Of a stretch of 32,470 nucleotides of DNA, positions 8,367 to 15,602 are shown one piece after another. Numbering within the stretch: the stretch's first letter is position 1; each line of letters begins with the position of its first letter. The position numbers and the translations under genes were made by a program. The DNA is taken from NCBI GenBank assembly GCA_900696525.1, contig CAADGL010000004.1, positions 1 through 32,470 of the forward strand. The letters are read 5' to 3'. The stretch is from an uncultured Planctomycetota bacterium (GTDB taxonomy: Bacteria; Planctomycetota; Phycisphaerae; UBA1845; Fen-1342). The notes beneath the pieces are model-generated. The model did not search any database. It was not told the origin of the DNA and saw nothing but the letters and a program-made list of their open reading frames with translations.

Positions 8367-9884
8367 ATGTTCAGGCAGTTCCTGTTGTTGGTTGTTCTGG
8401 CCGTCCTTGCAGCGGTCACGGGCCGCGAGGCGCTGACGGCGCCTCCGCCGGGTCGTCCCGGAGCCGACGTGATGTCCAATAATCCCAACGACTGGCCGAT
8501 GTACAACCGCGCCCCGGACGGTTCGCGGCACAACTTCGCCGAGACGAAGCTGCGGCCCAGCAACGTGGCGAATCTCCAGGTTCTCTGGAGCTTCCCGACG
8601 GACGGCGCCGTGGCGGGAACGCCGGCGGTCGTGGACAACATCATCTACGCCGCCGATTCCATGGGCTTCGTCTATGCCATCAACAGCGACGGCACGCTGC
8701 GCTGGAAGAACGACACGATCGCCATCCCCTCGCTGCTCGGGATCAAGATCACAAACAGCCTGCTCGTGACCAATCGCACGGTGATCTTCGGCGACACGGC
8801 GGGCCAGATTCACGGCCTGGAGCGCAGCACGGGCGAGCTGCGCTGGACCATCCGCCCGCCCTGCGAGCCGCTCTTTCCCGAGGGTCATCCTTTCCAGGCG
8901 ATACTCGGCGCGGGCACGATGGCCGGGCACTACGTCGCGTACGGCATCTCCTCGTACGAGCTGGCGCTGCCCGCGATCGACCCGGACTACCCGGGATTCA
9001 CGTTCCGTGGGTCGGTCATCCTGCTCGACCCCGCCGACGGCAACATCCTCTGGCAGACCTATCTCGTCGGCGAGCCGCAGATGAACCCCGACGGCAGCTT
9101 CGGCCCCTCGGGTGCGAGCGTCTGGGGAACGCCGGCCTATGACCACGCCACCAAGACGATCTTCGTCGGCACCAGCAACAACTACGGACCGCCGGCCACC
9201 GACACCAGCGACGCACTGATCGCGCTGAACGTCGAGGACGGCAGTATCCGCTGGGTTTCCCAGATGACCGCCGACGACACGTGGAACTTCTCTTTCCTGC
9301 CCGTGGACCCGAACGACCCGCCGGACTTCGATTTCGGCGATTCCCCCCAGCTCTACCGCGTGCAGGGACAGTTGCGCGTGGCCGCCGGGCAGAAGAGCGG
9401 CTTCTTTCACGTCGTTGACGCGGCGACCGGCGCATCGCTCACGTCGCCGGTGCAGTACCTGCCAGGCGGGACGCTCGGCGGGTTCCACATGGACAGCGCG
9501 TCGGCGGGCGGCGTGAACTTCGCCACGGGCAACTACTGGTTTGATCCGTTCTCGGGCGGGCAGCCCGAAGGCGGCGCGGTGTTCGCGATCTCGCCCGACG
9601 GCACGCAGGAGCTGTGGCGCTTCGACACGCCCGGACCGATCATCGCGGGCACGGCGGTTGCCAACGGCGTGGTGTACGTGCAGTCGCTGGACGGCATGTT
9701 CTATGCGCTGGACGCCAGCAGCGGCGCTCCGCTCTTGCAGGCGGATTTTGGCGGGCAATCGAGCGGTCCGTCGATCTCGCGCGGGCGCATCTACCTCGGC
9801 ACCGGGGACGTGATGAGCTCGGTCTTCGATTTCTTCTACGTTCCCGTGGGCGGCTCGGTCACGGCGCTGGGCCTTCCGCAATAG
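8367..9884 (+). CDS. Secreted PQQ-type beta-propeller protein, polyvinyl-alcohol-dehydrogenase-like
   Basis: 505 residues. A signal peptide is evident (MFRQFLLLVVLAVLAAVTG, then EALTA). The mature start DWPMYNRAPDGSRHNFAETK...SNVANLQVLWSF is the standard opening of PQQ-dependent alcohol dehydrogenase propellers, and propeller blades recur (for example GTPAVVDNIIYAADSMGFVY and GTAVANGVVYVQSLDGMFYA). The segment VAAGQKSGFFHVVDAATG with a Gly-rich LPGGTLGGFH resembles polyvinyl alcohol dehydrogenases. No CxxCH haem motif is present, so an electron acceptor would have to be separate; whether it truly binds PQQ is unproven. The start at 8367 has GGGAGG six bases upstream; the open frame back to 8247 lacks signal-peptide logic. 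A likely periplasmic or extracellular oxidoreductase, or a structural propeller. Confidence 0.82.
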   Translation: MFRQFLLLVVLAVLAAVTGREALTAPPPGRPGADVMSNNPNDWPMYNRAPDGSRHNFAETKLRPSNVANLQVLWSFPTDGAVAGTPAVVDNIIYAADSMGFVYAINSDGTLRWKNDTIAIPSLLGIKITNSLLVTNRTVIFGDTAGQIHGLERSTGELRWTIRPPCEPLFPEGHPFQAILGAGTMAGHYVAYGISSYELALPAIDPDYPGFTFRGSVILLDPADGNILWQTYLVGEPQMNPDGSFGPSGASVWGTPAYDHATKTIFVGTSNNYGPPATDTSDALIALNVEDGSIRWVSQMTADDTWNFSFLPVDPNDPPDFDFGDSPQLYRVQGQLRVAAGQKSGFFHVVDAATGASLTSPVQYLPGGTLGGFHMDSASAGGVNFATGNYWFDPFSGGQPEGGAVFAISPDGTQELWRFDTPGPIIAGTAVANGVVYVQSLDGMFYALDASSGAPLLQADFGGQSSGPSISRGRIYLGTGDVMSSVFDFFYVPVGGSVTALGLPQ

Positions 9885-9899
9885 GAAGGTCGTTGTCTA

Positions 9900-10064
9900 G
9901 AAGCTATCCCAAAACCGGCCCGTCGATCCGAGCCGCGCCCGTAGGCAAGCGGTCCAGCGGAGAAACGAAGCGTCGTTTGCAGCAACCACCCCTACGCAGA
10001 GCCGGGCTGTCCCCAGCCCGGAACAGCTACGGCCGCGGCTCGGATCGGGTTCCGGGATAGCTTC
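9900..10064. repeat. Long imperfect inverted repeat (palindromic intergenic element)
   Basis: The left arm begins GAAGCTATCCC (9900-9910) and continues with a 21-nt block (9924-9944, starting CGATCCGAGCC). The right arm is the complement: a 21-nt block at 10027-10047 matching 20 of 21, then GGGATAGCTTC (10054-10064), an exact complement of the first 11 bases. The arms are about 80 nt apart, so the transcript could form a large cruciform or stem-loop. Between the 11- and 21-nt blocks the left arm has 13 nt and the right arm 6. It lies just after the PQQ-type gene. No ORF is inside. Confidence 0.75.
9997..10021 (+). repeat. GC-rich hairpin repeat, copy A
   Basis: CAGAGCCGGGCTGTCCCC followed by AGCCCGG. 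Internally CCGGGCTG pairs with CAGCCCGG around a 4-nt loop. A nearly identical copy in reverse orientation lies at 10069-10092, differing by a single base deletion. This copy sits inside the larger inverted repeat at 9900-10064. Confidence 0.7.
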
Positions 10065-10068
10065 AGGG

Positions 10069-10092
10069 CCGGGCTGGGGAAGCCCGGCTCTG
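10069..10092 (-). repeat. GC-rich hairpin repeat, copy B (inverted relative to copy A)
   Basis: Read on the minus strand it is CAGAGCCGGGCTTCCCCAGC followed by CCGG, the same 24-25 nt unit as at 9997-10021 minus one G. It also folds on itself (8-bp stem GCCGGGCT/AGCCCGGC). No T-run follows on either side, so it is a repeat rather than a typical terminator. Confidence 0.7.
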
Positions 10093-10132
10093 ACGTGGCG
10101 CTTGCTTGGTTGGCGCTTGCGTCGTCGACAGC

Positions 10133-10158
10133 GCCGGGACTCCCGAGCCCGGTTTCTC
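10133..10158 (+). repeat. Dispersed GC-rich repeat, copy 1 of 2
   Basis: GCCGGGACTCCCGAGCCCGG followed by TTTCTC. It matches 29423-29447 with one substitution and one single-base indel, although the two sites are 19 kb apart and both intergenic. A CCGGG/CCCGG hairpin is possible. Related in composition to the repeats at 9997 and 10069. Confidence 0.6.
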
Positions 10159-10177
10159 CCGTGGCCGTTGAAGCCGC

Positions 10178-11680
10178 TTACTCGCCGCCGATCGGGAACC
10201 GCAGGCCGCGCGCCAGCAGGGCCGGATCGTCGAAGAGGTACTCGTCCCAGCGGATGCGCTGCGTCCCGCGCTTCCGGGGCTGACCCGCGCTCAGAATGCC
10301 GCTCGGCGCAAGCAGGAAACCCTCGCGCCGCCCGGCGAAGTGCACGAGGCCGTCGGGCCCGAACATGCTGGCCACCCCGTCCTCCAGCGGCAGACGGTCG
10401 AGCGCGTCGTAATCGCACAGCGCGTACCCGCGGCGCTCCACGATCGTCTTCGCGATGCCTTCCTCGTCCGCCGCCAGACGCAGCGCCAACGGCTCGTGAC
10501 TGCCCGCCGCCAGCAGCACGACCGGCCGCACCGGCGGCGCTTCACTATCGAATACGCCGGCGACGAGCACCGGGTATCGGCCCGACGTCCGCTCGACGGC
10601 GTAGCGCGCGTCCTTCTCCGGCGGGCCGAACTCGCGCCGCGCGGCCGCCTCGAGCCAGTCCGCCACGTACAGCACGTGGCCGCACCCGCAATTGAGAATC
10701 ACTTCCGCGACTGCCGCCCGCCGGCCCGCCGCGTCGAGCGTCACCCGCAGCGTGCCGCCGTCGATGTGCCCGGCCACCGGATCGTCGGCGACCAGCGCCG
10801 GCCGGTCCGAGAACCACCAGACGTAGTTCAACTGCTGGTGTCGCCGGCCGTGAATGCGCGCCGTGCTCAGGTAGGTATACACCAGCGGCGCTTCCGGCTG
10901 CACCAGCACCTGCACGCGGGCGCGCGTGCCCGCGAGCGCCACGCGGCCGATGCGATCAACGTCCTCCGGGTAATCCCGCCGCTCGGGCCACTCGACCGCA
11001 ATCAGCGGCGCAAACTGGCCCAGCGGCGCACCGGGGTCTGCCTCTGCCGGCCGCCACAGCGCCGCCCGCTCCAGCATCCGCGGCGGCTCGCGCCGGGCGT
11101 CCTCGCGAAGCTCGCGCTCCTTGGCGTCGACGCCGATCGCGACCGGCAGCGCCGCGCCCACCAGCGCAATCCGCCTCAGGCCGCGCGCGCGGTCGTCGGG
11201 CAGCGGCTCGACACCGGCGCGAATCTGCCGCAGCCGGCGTTGAAGGGCGACAGCCCCGGCCTGGTCGAGCTGCGCGATCTCAGTTTCGGTCGCGGCCTCC
11301 GCCAGCGCGAGGATCGTATTCTTGAGGGTCTCGGCGTCCGCGGCGCACCGAGCGCGGCGCGCCAACTCGGCGCGTCCGGCGGGCGACAGGCGGTCGATCT
11401 CGCCAGCCAGCGACTCGCGCGCCAGCCGGCCGGCGGCCAGCAAGGTCCCGCGCGCCAGCTCGCGGCTCTGCGCGGGGTCAGGTTCGGCGATGGCGCTATC
11501 GAGGTCGTACAGCAGGTCGGCGTTGAAGCGCATGTGCCATGTGGCGCTGGTTCGCCGCACGCCGGCGTCGCGGGCGTGCTCCTGGTCGACGAAGTATGTC
11601 ACCGCCCGCTCCAGCGTGCGCGGCGCGCATCCGGCCAGCACTGCCACCAGGACCGCGCAGGGCGTAATCTTCTTCAGCAT
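10178..11680 (-). CDS. Lipoprotein of unknown function
   Basis: 500 residues, family not recognised. The N-terminus MLKKITPCAVLVAVLAGC is a lipoprotein signal with lipobox LAGC (Cys18), so it should be membrane-anchored and face the periplasm. The first third is helical and charged (about residues 25-170). The rest looks beta-rich, with the aromatic patch LNYVWWFSDRP, a Cys-rich NCGCGHVLY, and a closing segment WDEYLFDDPALLARGLRFPIG. The CGCGH motif could bind metal, but that is a guess. ATG at 11680 was chosen; an in-frame GTG at 11689 would overlap the upstream stop. It lies 5 bases after the aminotransferase, the last gene of the minus-strand run, so it probably shares the operon. Envelope role inferred only from the signal. 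Confidence 0.75.
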   Translation of the reverse strand: MLKKITPCAVLVAVLAGCAPRTLERAVTYFVDQEHARDAGVRRTSATWHMRFNADLLYDLDSAIAEPDPAQSRELARGTLLAAGRLARESLAGEIDRLSPAGRAELARRARCAADAETLKNTILALAEAATETEIAQLDQAGAVALQRRLRQIRAGVEPLPDDRARGLRRIALVGAALPVAIGVDAKERELREDARREPPRMLERAALWRPAEADPGAPLGQFAPLIAVEWPERRDYPEDVDRIGRVALAGTRARVQVLVQPEAPLVYTYLSTARIHGRRHQQLNYVWWFSDRPALVADDPVAGHIDGGTLRVTLDAAGRRAAVAEVILNCGCGHVLYVADWLEAAARREFGPPEKDARYAVERTSGRYPVLVAGVFDSEAPPVRPVVLLAAGSHEPLALRLAADEEGIAKTIVERRGYALCDYDALDRLPLEDGVASMFGPDGLVHFAGRREGFLLAPSGILSAGQPRKRGTQRIRWDEYLFDDPALLARGLRFPIGGE

Positions 11681-11685
11681 TCGTT

Positions 11686-12927
11686 TCACTCGTCGCGAGC
11701 CGCCGCGTGCGCCTCGCGTAACGCCACACCGAACCGCTCGATCTGGCCGGCGGAGAGGGTCAGCGGCGGCATCAGGGTCAGAACGTTTCGATTCCGGCCG
11801 GTCTTGCCGCAGAGGAACCCGCGGTCTTTCAGGGCTTCGAGCAGCCCGTCCAGCCGCTGCGGGTCCGGCTCGCCGCCGCACCCGACAACGTCTGCCGCGA
11901 CCATGAGGCCCAGGCCGCGCGGGCGCGCCAGGCCGACTTCGGCCGCGAGCTCGCGCAGACGCTGCAGTAGCTGCGCCCCGCGCTCGCGGCTGCGCTGGCC
12001 GAGCCCGTGCCGCACATGAAAGTCGATCGTCGCCAGCGCCGCGGCCGCCGCGACCGGATTGCCCCCGAACGTCGACGCGAAGGGCCGCGTGAAGCCCTCG
12101 CCGACCCGGTCGGTGGCGATGACCGCGGCGACCGGGTACCCGTTCCCGAGCGCCTTGGCGGTCGTGAGGATGTCGGGCGACGCGTTCCAGTGCTCGCAGG
12201 CCCACCAGCGGCCGGTCCGGTTCATGCCAGTCTGCACTTCGTCGAAGATCAGCAGGATCCCGTGGCGGTCGCACAGCCCTCGAACCGCCGGCCAGTAGTC
12301 GGGCGGCGGAATCACGATGCCGCCGTTGCCCAGGACCGGCTCGGCGATGAGCGCCGCAATGCGGCGCGGGCCGACGCGCGCGACGAGCGCTTCGAGCGCG
12401 TCCAGGGCGCCGGGCTCGCCGCCGTGAGGCGCGAAGTGAAAGTTGGCCAGCAAGGCCGGGTCGCAGCGCCACATCGCCAGTCCGGTGGCGCTCATGGCGG
12501 CCTTGGTGCGGCCGTGCAGGCTGTCGGAAAACGCGATGAAATCGCCACGGCCGGTGTGGATCGCGGCCAGGAGCAGCGCCGCCTCGTTGGCCTCCGAGCC
12601 GCTGGCGCAGAAGAAGCTGCGCTTCAGCCCGCCGGGAGCGATCTGCGAGAGGCGCTCCGCCAGGCGCAGCACCGGCTCCGTCAGGTAGATGCCAGTGGTG
12701 TGATCCAGCCGGCCCATCTGGGCGCCGGCGGCCGCCACGATCTCGCCGTTGCAGTGCCCGGCGTTCACGACGGTCACGCCGCTGAAGAAGTCGAAGTAGC
12801 GCCGGCCCGTGCTGTCCAGCAGCTCGCAGTCGTCCGCCGCGACGATCAGCGGCGGATCGCGGTAGAAGTGGTGCACGCACGGCAGGAGGTACGCGCGCTT
12901 CAGGCGAAGGGCCTCGGCGGCGGACAT
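11686..12927 (-). CDS. Class III PLP-dependent aminotransferase
   Basis: 413 residues. Fold type I aminotransferase of the ornithine/GABA/AGXT2 group. PLP-site motifs: CASGSEANEAALL (108-120), the FDEVQTGMNRTG region with the Asp that contacts the pyridine nitrogen (228-239), and TTAKALGNGYP with the likely Schiff-base Lys258. The opening LKRAYLLPCVHHFYRDPPLI is typical of a subgroup annotated as aspartate aminotransferase family proteins; substrate uncertain, with amines, beta-alanine-type donors and aldehydes all used in this class. I chose the ATG at 12927, 10 bases after the MqnD-like gene stop; the frame also has a GTG at 12966 and an ATG at 12957 that would overlap that gene. Its place after a reductase/ligase set suggests amination of an aldehyde product (inference). 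Confidence 0.82.
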   Translation of the reverse strand: MSAAEALRLKRAYLLPCVHHFYRDPPLIVAADDCELLDSTGRRYFDFFSGVTVVNAGHCNGEIVAAAGAQMGRLDHTTGIYLTEPVLRLAERLSQIAPGGLKRSFFCASGSEANEAALLLAAIHTGRGDFIAFSDSLHGRTKAAMSATGLAMWRCDPALLANFHFAPHGGEPGALDALEALVARVGPRRIAALIAEPVLGNGGIVIPPPDYWPAVRGLCDRHGILLIFDEVQTGMNRTGRWWACEHWNASPDILTTAKALGNGYPVAAVIATDRVGEGFTRPFASTFGGNPVAAAAALATIDFHVRHGLGQRSRERGAQLLQRLRELAAEVGLARPRGLGLMVAADVVGCGGEPDPQRLDGLLEALKDRGFLCGKTGRNRNVLTLMPPLTLSAGQIERFGVALREAHAAARDE

Positions 12928-12937
12928 CCCGGCGGCT

Positions 12938-13792
12938 TCAAGGGTCGATGATCTCATAATGCTCACAGGGTGGTCCGATGCGCAGATCGGCGACGCGGTC
13001 GAACATGACGCGCAGCGCGGCGCGCACGTCGCCGGGCAGACAGGCCGTGTCCTCGTTGCTGAACATCGCGACGTGCTGCCGGGCGCAGCCGCGGCCGAAG
13101 CGGCCGGCGAAGGCCAGAGCCTCGTCGAAGTGCTGCTGAGCCCAGCGCAGCGACCTGATGCACGCGTCGGCCACGGCCCTTGCCCCGGCGCGGCCCAGCC
13201 GGCGATGAACCAGGTTCAGGCCGACCGGCAGTGGCAGCCCGGTGTCGGCGCACCACGCCGCCCCGAGGTCGCACACGCGCTTCAGCCCGCGCTGCTCGAA
13301 GTGCAGCAGCTCCTCATGGATCATCACGCCCGCATCCACCTCGCCGGCCGCGACCGCGTCGGCGATGCGGTCGTATTGCATCTCGACGAGTTCGGCGCCC
13401 GGGCAGTACATCAGTGCCAGGGCCCCCCCGGTCGTCGGCATGCCGCCGACGGCGATGCGCCGACCGCGCAGGTCGGCCGGCGCGCACGCGGTCCGCGCCG
13501 CCAGCACCGGGCCGTAGCCGCGGCCGACGCTGCTGCCCACGGACAGGATCCAGTACTGGCGCGCCAGCGCCGGATAGCAAACCGACGAAACGCCCACCAC
13601 GTCCGCTTCGCCCGAATTCGCCAGGCGGTTCAGCGCGATGATGTGCCCGCGCTCAAAGACCGGCGCGTATCCGTCGAGCACGATGCGGCCGTGCTCCCAC
13701 GCGTAGTAGTTGAAGGCGTCGTCGCTGTCCGGCGTGTACGCCACGCGCAGCGGCCGCAGCGTCGCACGCACGCCCGTCCCGGCTCTTTGCAA
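12938..13792 (-). CDS. mqnD: MqnD-like protein, 1,4-dihydroxy-6-naphthoate synthase family
   Basis: 284 residues. MqnD converts cyclic dehypoxanthinylfutalosine to 1,4-dihydroxy-6-naphthoate in the futalosine route to menaquinone. Family features: LRVAYTPDSDDAFNYYAWEHG at the N-terminus, IIALNRLANSGEADVVGVSS, a Gly-rich GRGYGPVLAAR, IHEELLHFEQRGL with the conserved His, and DLGAAWCADTGLPLPVGLN. It has the two-lobed fold of periplasmic binding proteins but no signal peptide. Start is taken as TTG at 13792, 6-8 bases after a strong AAAAGGAGGAG; an upstream GTG at 13852 would overlap the previous gene by 37 bases and has no such site. No other mqn genes are visible here and the neighbours are not menaquinone genes, so a divergent substrate is possible. 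Confidence 0.75.
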   Translation of the reverse strand: MQRAGTGVRATLRPLRVAYTPDSDDAFNYYAWEHGRIVLDGYAPVFERGHIIALNRLANSGEADVVGVSSVCYPALARQYWILSVGSSVGRGYGPVLAARTACAPADLRGRRIAVGGMPTTGGALALMYCPGAELVEMQYDRIADAVAAGEVDAGVMIHEELLHFEQRGLKRVCDLGAAWCADTGLPLPVGLNLVHRRLGRAGARAVADACIRSLRWAQQHFDEALAFAGRFGRGCARQHVAMFSNEDTACLPGDVRAALRVMFDRVADLRIGPPCEHYEIIDP

Positions 13793-13798
13793 CCGCGG

Positions 13799-13809
13799 CT
13801 CCTCCTTTT
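13799..13809 (-). promoter_or_regulatory. Strong Shine-Dalgarno that sets the TTG start of the MqnD-like gene
   Basis: On the minus strand this reads AAAAGGAGGAG, six bases before TTG at 13792. It is the best ribosome-binding sequence in the operon and argues against the longer GTG start at 13852. Confidence 0.7.
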
Positions 13810-13815
13810 GCTGGC

Positions 13816-14904
13816 TCAATACAGACCGCCGGCGATCGGACGGCTCGTGCACGCCGGCCGCGGATCGCGCACGCCGGGCAGCACGAACCCGGTCGGACTG
13901 CCCGCCGGCGGGTCAGTCAACTCCGCAACGTCGCGCTCGACCACGTTGACCAGCAGCATCGTCGAGTCGAGACGCGTAAAACGCACGTGCGGCGGACCAT
14001 GCCGCGGCTCAGCATCCCGGCCCGGCGCCGGCCGATGAAACAGCAGCCGCTCGCCGAACGGGAAGTACTCCGGGACTCGGCCCGGTTCGTCGCTGAGCTC
14101 CAGGCAGCAGCCGAAGAGCGTGTTGCCGTACCCGGACAGGTGGACGGCGGCGGGAAACGCCTGTCGCAGCTCCGCGAGCCGGTGCGCCGACACGCGCATG
14201 CCGCCGTAATGCACGCCGCGAATCTCAGATCTCCGCGTTGGGGCCAGGCGCCGCGCCAGTTCGGCCAGGATGGGCGGCGTCGAGAAGAGAATCTCGATCG
14301 ACTGCGTCTCCAGTACGTTCAGCGCCTGCTCGACGACGTGCGCCAGGTATCGCTCGCGGGCGAAGCTCGCCTCCGGGAGCTTCCGCGCCCAGCGCGGGTC
14401 GAAGTCCACCATGAACGGCGCCGGGCTGCCGCTCACCCGCGCCAGCTCCACCGCCGCCCGACCGATGATGTGCGGTCCGCTGGGGCCGGCATACAGCCAC
14501 GCTCCACCGCGCGGGAATCCGACGTGCCTGGCGGCAGCGGCGAAGGGCGCGACGAAGGCCTCGTGAAACTCAGTCGTGGAATAGGCGGTCCAGGCCGGTT
14601 TTCCAGTGGTTCCGCCGGTCTGGGCGACGACCCAGTCGGGTCGCGCGTGGAGAAGCGCGCCCGGCGTCAGCTCGGTCAATGGGCACGCCGCCAGCTCGCT
14701 GGGATCGAGGTTGCCCAGGAGCGGCAGGTCGCGGATTCCGCGAACGCAGTGCCGCGCATCGAGGCCGAGGCGCTGCTGTCGTCTCAGCCAGAATGGCGCG
14801 CCGTGCCGCGGATCGAAGTTGAGCGCGATCAGCTCCTGCACGCGCTGGTCGAGCCGCGCGTGCAGTTCGGTTTGCGACGGCCGCACGGGCGCACGCGTCA
14901 ACAC
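13816..14904 (-). CDS. Adenylate-forming enzyme, PaaK/LuxE-like
   Basis: 362 residues. The AMP-binding phosphate loop reads QTGGTTGKP (95-103), corresponding to TSGTTGKP of acyl/aryl-CoA ligases; VHYGGMRVSAHRLAELR and SGYGNTLFGC further on match the middle of PaaK- and LuxE-type enzymes. The length is close to LuxE-type acyl-protein synthetases and shorter than PaaK (about 430). Expected role: activation of a carboxylic acid as acyl-AMP, with transfer to a thiol. Start is GTG at 14904, with GGGAGGG four bases upstream; the stop of the hydrolase gene overlaps it (TGTTGA), implying translational coupling. The frame is open back to 15264, but that part is antisense noise over the hydrolase. Substrate unknown. 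Confidence 0.75.
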   Translation of the reverse strand: MLTRAPVRPSQTELHARLDQRVQELIALNFDPRHGAPFWLRRQQRLGLDARHCVRGIRDLPLLGNLDPSELAACPLTELTPGALLHARPDWVVAQTGGTTGKPAWTAYSTTEFHEAFVAPFAAAARHVGFPRGGAWLYAGPSGPHIIGRAAVELARVSGSPAPFMVDFDPRWARKLPEASFARERYLAHVVEQALNVLETQSIEILFSTPPILAELARRLAPTRRSEIRGVHYGGMRVSAHRLAELRQAFPAAVHLSGYGNTLFGCCLELSDEPGRVPEYFPFGERLLFHRPAPGRDAEPRHGPPHVRFTRLDSTMLLVNVVERDVAELTDPPAGSPTGFVLPGVRDPRPACTSRPIAGGLY

Positions 14905-15602
14905 GAGACCCTCCCGGCGCAACTCAGCCCGTCGCGCACCTCTCGCAGGAACGCCGCTACGAGCGCCGCAACCTCCGCCTCCTGTCCGCGAAAGAAGTGA
15001 TCGCCGCCGTCCCGCCGCACGCAGCGTGGCGGCGTGGGCGCCGCCCGCACCCAGGATTCGACGGCGCTCGCGGGCGTCGCGAAGTCGTTGTCGCTGTAGA
15101 GCACCATCAGCTCGGGCCCGTGAGCACCCGACGGCCGGTCGAACGGGTGCCGCGTCAGCGTGGGTGAGATCAGAACAAGCGCCGCCACGTCCACGTTGCC
15201 GCCGCGACAGACTTCCCACACCGCATGCGCGCCGAAGCTGTACCCCACGAGCATGAGCGGCCACGGGCCCAGGGTGCCCAGGAATCGCGCCGCGGCGTAG
15301 GCGTCGGCCGCGCGCTGGGCATCGTGCGGCGCGTGCCCGGTCTGCCAGAACGCGGCCAGCGATTCGGCCAGGCCGCCCGCGCCGCCCGGCGCCGGCGCGT
15401 AGTCGAATCGCAGGCTGACGAAGCCGGACTCCGCCAGTTGCTGCGCGATGGCGCAGACCAGGCGATTTCCCATCGTGCCGCCCATGTGCGGGTGCGGACC
15501 GGCCACCGCCGTCGCGGCGGATGGGCGTCCATCGGCGGCGTAGGCCAGCTCGCCGGTGAGCGGCGCGGCGGCGCCGGGAAACACCACGCCTTCGAGCGTC
15601 AC
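14898..15602 (-). CDS. Alpha/beta hydrolase (COG2945-like)
   Basis: 234 residues with the GTG start at 15602, which overlaps the TGA of the upstream reductase as GTGA. Serine hydrolase features: nucleophile elbow GYSFGA (Ser122), an acid in YSDNDF (Asp171/Asp173) and His202 in GGDHFFRG. The stretch GPHPHMGGTMGN is typical of the small COG2945-type hydrolases and forms part of the oxyanion region. Likely an esterase or thioesterase acting in the cytoplasm; no signal peptide. An ATG at 15647 is in frame but would overlap the previous gene by 49 bases. Position between the reductase and adenylating enzyme parallels LuxD in luxCDE; functional equivalence is inference. Confidence 0.78.
   Translation of the reverse strand: MTLEGVVFPGAAAPLTGELAYAADGRPSAATAVAGPHPHMGGTMGNRLVCAIAQQLAESGFVSLRFDYAPAPGGAGGLAESLAAFWQTGHAPHDAQRAADAYAAARFLGTLGPWPLMLVGYSFGAHAVWEVCRGGNVDVAALVLISPTLTRHPFDRPSGAHGPELMVLYSDNDFATPASAVESWVRAAPTPPRCVRRDGGDHFFRGQEAEVAALVAAFLREVRDGLSCAGRVSC

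Noticed and set aside
7980..9881. A 633-codon minus-strand frame over the PQQ-type gene
   Set aside because: Antisense shadow: composition dominated by Arg, Ala, Val and Gly without motifs; the plus strand has a signal peptide and propeller repeats.
9997..10092. The GC-rich hairpins as terminators of the PQQ-type gene
   Set aside because: No T-run follows either hairpin, and the two are near-identical copies in opposite orientation, which fits a repeat better.
12966..13852. Longer GTG starts for the aminotransferase (12966) and MqnD-like gene (13852)
   Set aside because: Both would overlap the preceding gene and lack ribosome-binding sites; the TTG at 13792 follows AAAAGGAGGAG, and the aminotransferase family alignment begins near the ATG at 12927.
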